Below are positions 61,987-64,000 of a stretch of DNA of 64,000 bases, piece after piece; within the stretch, counting starts at the first letter, position 1; every line of letters begins with the position of its first letter. Origin of the DNA: Diadophis punctatus similis (lineage: Eukaryota > Chordata > Lepidosauria > Squamata > Dipsadidae); contig JALIGW010000029.1 of the NCBI GenBank assembly GCA_023053685.1, forward strand, positions 1-64,000. Reading direction: 5' to 3'. A program made the translations under genes and the position numbers. Below the pieces are notes generated by a model that ran no database searches, was not told the origin of the DNA, and saw only the letters and a list, made by a program, of their open reading frames with translations.

Positions 61987-62763
61987 CCGTATTTTTCGGA
62001 GTATAAGACGCACCGGAGTATAAGACGCACCTTAGTTTTTGGGGAGGAAAATAGGGGAAAACAATCTGCCTACCAGGTATTCATCTGGCTAGCATCCTTA
62101 GTCTGGTCAGCTTCAGCACATTATTTTATCCCCTGGTTAGGACTTAAAAAAACCTTCTTCTGAGAGAATAACAATGAAAGAGCATGCAAGCCAGTAAGAG
62201 CTGGGAAGATCGTTAGCACCTAGTTAGGGCTAGAAAAAAAAACTTATTCAGAGCAAGTAGAGCAATGAAAAAACCCTGTAAAGACTTAGGGCTGGAAAAA
62301 CATTCTTTTGAGAGAGTAACAATGAAAGAGCCTGCAAGCCGGTAAGAGCTGGGAAGATAGTTAGCACCTGGTTAGGGCTAAAAAAAAAACTTATTCGGAG
62401 CAGCTTCAGCACATTATTTTATCCCCTGGTTAGGACTTAAAAAAACCTTCTTCGGAGAGAGTAACAATGAAAGAGCCTGCAAGCCAGTAAGAGCTGGGAA
62501 GATCGTAAGCACCTGGTTAGGGCTAGAAAACAACTTACTCAGAGCAAGTAGAGCAATGAAAAAAAATTCTGCAAAGACTTAGGGCTGGAAAAACATTCTT
62601 TGGAGAGAGTAACAATGAAAAAGCCTGCAAGGTAAGAGCTGGGAAGATCTGTTAGCACCTAGTTAGGGCTGGAAAAAAGCTGCATTCGAAGTATAAGACG
62701 CACCCAAATTTTCAGCTACTTTTAGGGAGGAAAAAGGTGCGCCTTATACTCCAAAAAATATGG
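61987..62763. mobile_element. TA-flanked element with internal tandem repeats
   Basis: A 777-bp element with ends CCGTATTTTTCGGAGTATAA and TTATACTCCAAAAAATATGG, flanked by TA (61985-61986, 62764-62765), so Tc1/mariner-like. The ends contain GTATAAGACGCACC repeats. The core is a tandem array with a period of about 293 bp (CTTCAGCACATTATTTTATC at 62111 and again at 62404), itself built from blocks carrying AGAGTAACAATGAAAGAGCC and GTAAGAGCTGGGAAGAT about 4 times. Confidence 0.75.
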
Positions 62764-62765
62764 TA

Positions 62766-63057
62766 ATTAACAGAACCCAGAAACACTTTGAACTGTTTTC
62801 CAGGCCTCTTGATTTCCTAGCCCCCAAGGGTGGATCTCTATTTGTGCTGCTTGATCTATTTTCAAATGGCCTTTCACCTAATTTCAAAAGCACTTCGTTT
62901 GTGAGCCGTTTGGCCTTCTAACAAAAATGACCTTTCTCTACCCTGGAAATATTTAATGGAGAAAGAAAGAGGAAGGAAAAGAGGGGGACAGAGGATCTAA
63001 GGAAACCTGGTGTCTGCAGGAGGAGGGGAGGTGGGGGGGGGAAGTGATGGCAGGTCT
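62766..63057. other. Unique sequence, no gene seen
   Basis: Nothing recognised; a G-rich run lies at about 63018-63040. Confidence 0.3.
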
Positions 63058-64000
63058 ACTATTTATTTATTTATTTATTTATGGTTTCTTATATGCCGCC
63101 CCATTCCCGAGGGACTCAGGGTGGCTTACAACACAGGAAAAATACAAGAAAACCAATAAATTCAATTTAAAATCAAAATATAAAAATTAAAAATTACAAT
63201 ATAAAAGCACCATTCAACCGCCAGACATACCCGGGGGAGAGTATAGATGGAATTAAGCTCTACCCCCTGCCTGCAGGAAGAGCCATGTCTTAACGGCTTT
63301 TCGGAAGGCCAGCAGGGTGGGGATGGTTCGGGTCTCTGGAGGGAGTTGGTTCCAGAGCGCGGGGCCGGCCACAGAGAAGGCTCTCCCCCTAGGACCCGCC
63401 AGCCGGCATTGCTTGGCTGACGGGAGCTGGAGGAGGCCAACTCTGTGGGCCCTAACCGGTCGGAGGGAAGTATGAGGCAGAATGCGGTCCCGGAGATAAC
63501 CTGGTCCTAAGCCATGAAGGGCTTTAAAGATGATGATCAACACCTTGAATTGGACCCGGAGACTAATGGGCAACCAATGCAGCTGGCGGAGTATAGGTGT
63601 CACGTGGGTGTACCTTGGCACACCCACCACAGCACGCGCAGCCGCATTTTGCACCAACTGGAGTCTCCGGATACTCTTCAAGGATAGCCCCATGTAGAGC
63701 GCATTGCAGTAGTCCAAACGGGAGGTGACAAGGGCATGAGTGACCGTGAGTAGAGCCTCCTTCTCCAAGTATGGCCGCAACTGGTGCACCAGGCGAACCT
63801 GTGCAAAGGCCCCCCTAGCCACAGCAGTGAGATGGTGTTCCAATTTTAGCTGTGGGTCTAGGAGGACCCCTAAGTTGCGGACCTGATCCGAGGGAGTCAG
63901 TTTCACTCCCTCGAGAACCAAGGAGGGATAGTTGTCATAATCCTTAGGAGGCAATATCCAAAGCCACTCAGTCTTGTCGGGGTTGAGTCTGAGTCTGTTC
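63058..64000 (-). mobile_element. L2-type LINE 3' end, running off the right edge
   Basis: The minus-strand frame is open from the window edge (LRLNPDKTEWLWILPPKD) to 63253 and encodes the region after the reverse transcriptase palm: VRNLGVLLDPQLKLEHHL, TSRLDYCNALYMGL, RLQLVQNAAARAVVGV, LHWLPISLRVQFKVL and a final FRKAVKTWLF. This block is typical of L2-clade LINEs. The 3' UTR ends in a TTTA-repeat tail (63058-63081). The 5' portion lies outside the window. The uninterrupted frame suggests a young copy. Confidence 0.85.

Overview
This is vertebrate genomic DNA, most likely from a squamate reptile and probably a snake. The pointers are tRNA-derived SINEs of the Sauria (ACA) type, LINEs of the CR1, L2/L3, Rex1-like, L1, R4/Dong and BovB groups side by side, Penelope-like fragments, many short hAT-type elements with intact 8-bp target duplications, and LINE tails made of AATAG/ATTCT pentamers, a feature I recall from snake CR1-L3 elements. 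The species call is inference; there is no mitochondrial or rRNA marker.

One intact gene is present. CDK5R2 (p39, neuronal activator of CDK5) is a single-exon gene on the minus strand at 21598-22530. It has a CpG-rich upstream region to about 23130 and a long unique 3' flank. In mammals this gene lies between WNT10A and FEV/CRYBA2. I find no exon of those neighbours, so the window looks like the large spaces around CDK5R2, filled with transposons.

Layout. 0-20 kb: hAT-type non-autonomous elements, Penelope-like remnants, a CR1 end, a SINE, a possible solo LTR, a BovB remnant, and a 1.02-kb hAT-type element at 14463-15486 carrying what looks like coding exon 1 of TRUB2 plus an unidentified CAG-rich fragment folded into a 126-bp palindrome. 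20-23 kb: CDK5R2. 23.2-30.8 kb: a long TA tract, then a minus-strand CR1/L3-group LINE split by a 4.2-kb L1, each carrying a copy of the same TA-flanked MITE. 31-38 kb: Penelope-like fragment, hAT elements, CR1 end, and a minus-strand R4/Dong LINE between two ATT microsatellites. 38-50 kb: sparse region with SINEs, LINE ends, and a 67-bp-arm hairpin. 50-56 kb: second LTR-like copy, an ATCT microsatellite split by a hAT insertion, and further hAT elements. 57-64 kb: a Rex1-like LINE with a second copy of its own family inside it, a mariner-type element with internal tandem repeats, and the 3' end of another LINE running off the right edge.

The most unusual content is the family of short hAT-type elements. 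Many share the terminus CAGNGGTGGGTT and leave 8-bp duplications but carry unrelated cores, as if one terminal module had moved many cargoes, including gene fragments. One subfamily keeps a perfect splice-donor consensus next to its end in all five copies. All boundaries were read by eye; family names for repeats come from recalled knowledge, not database searches.
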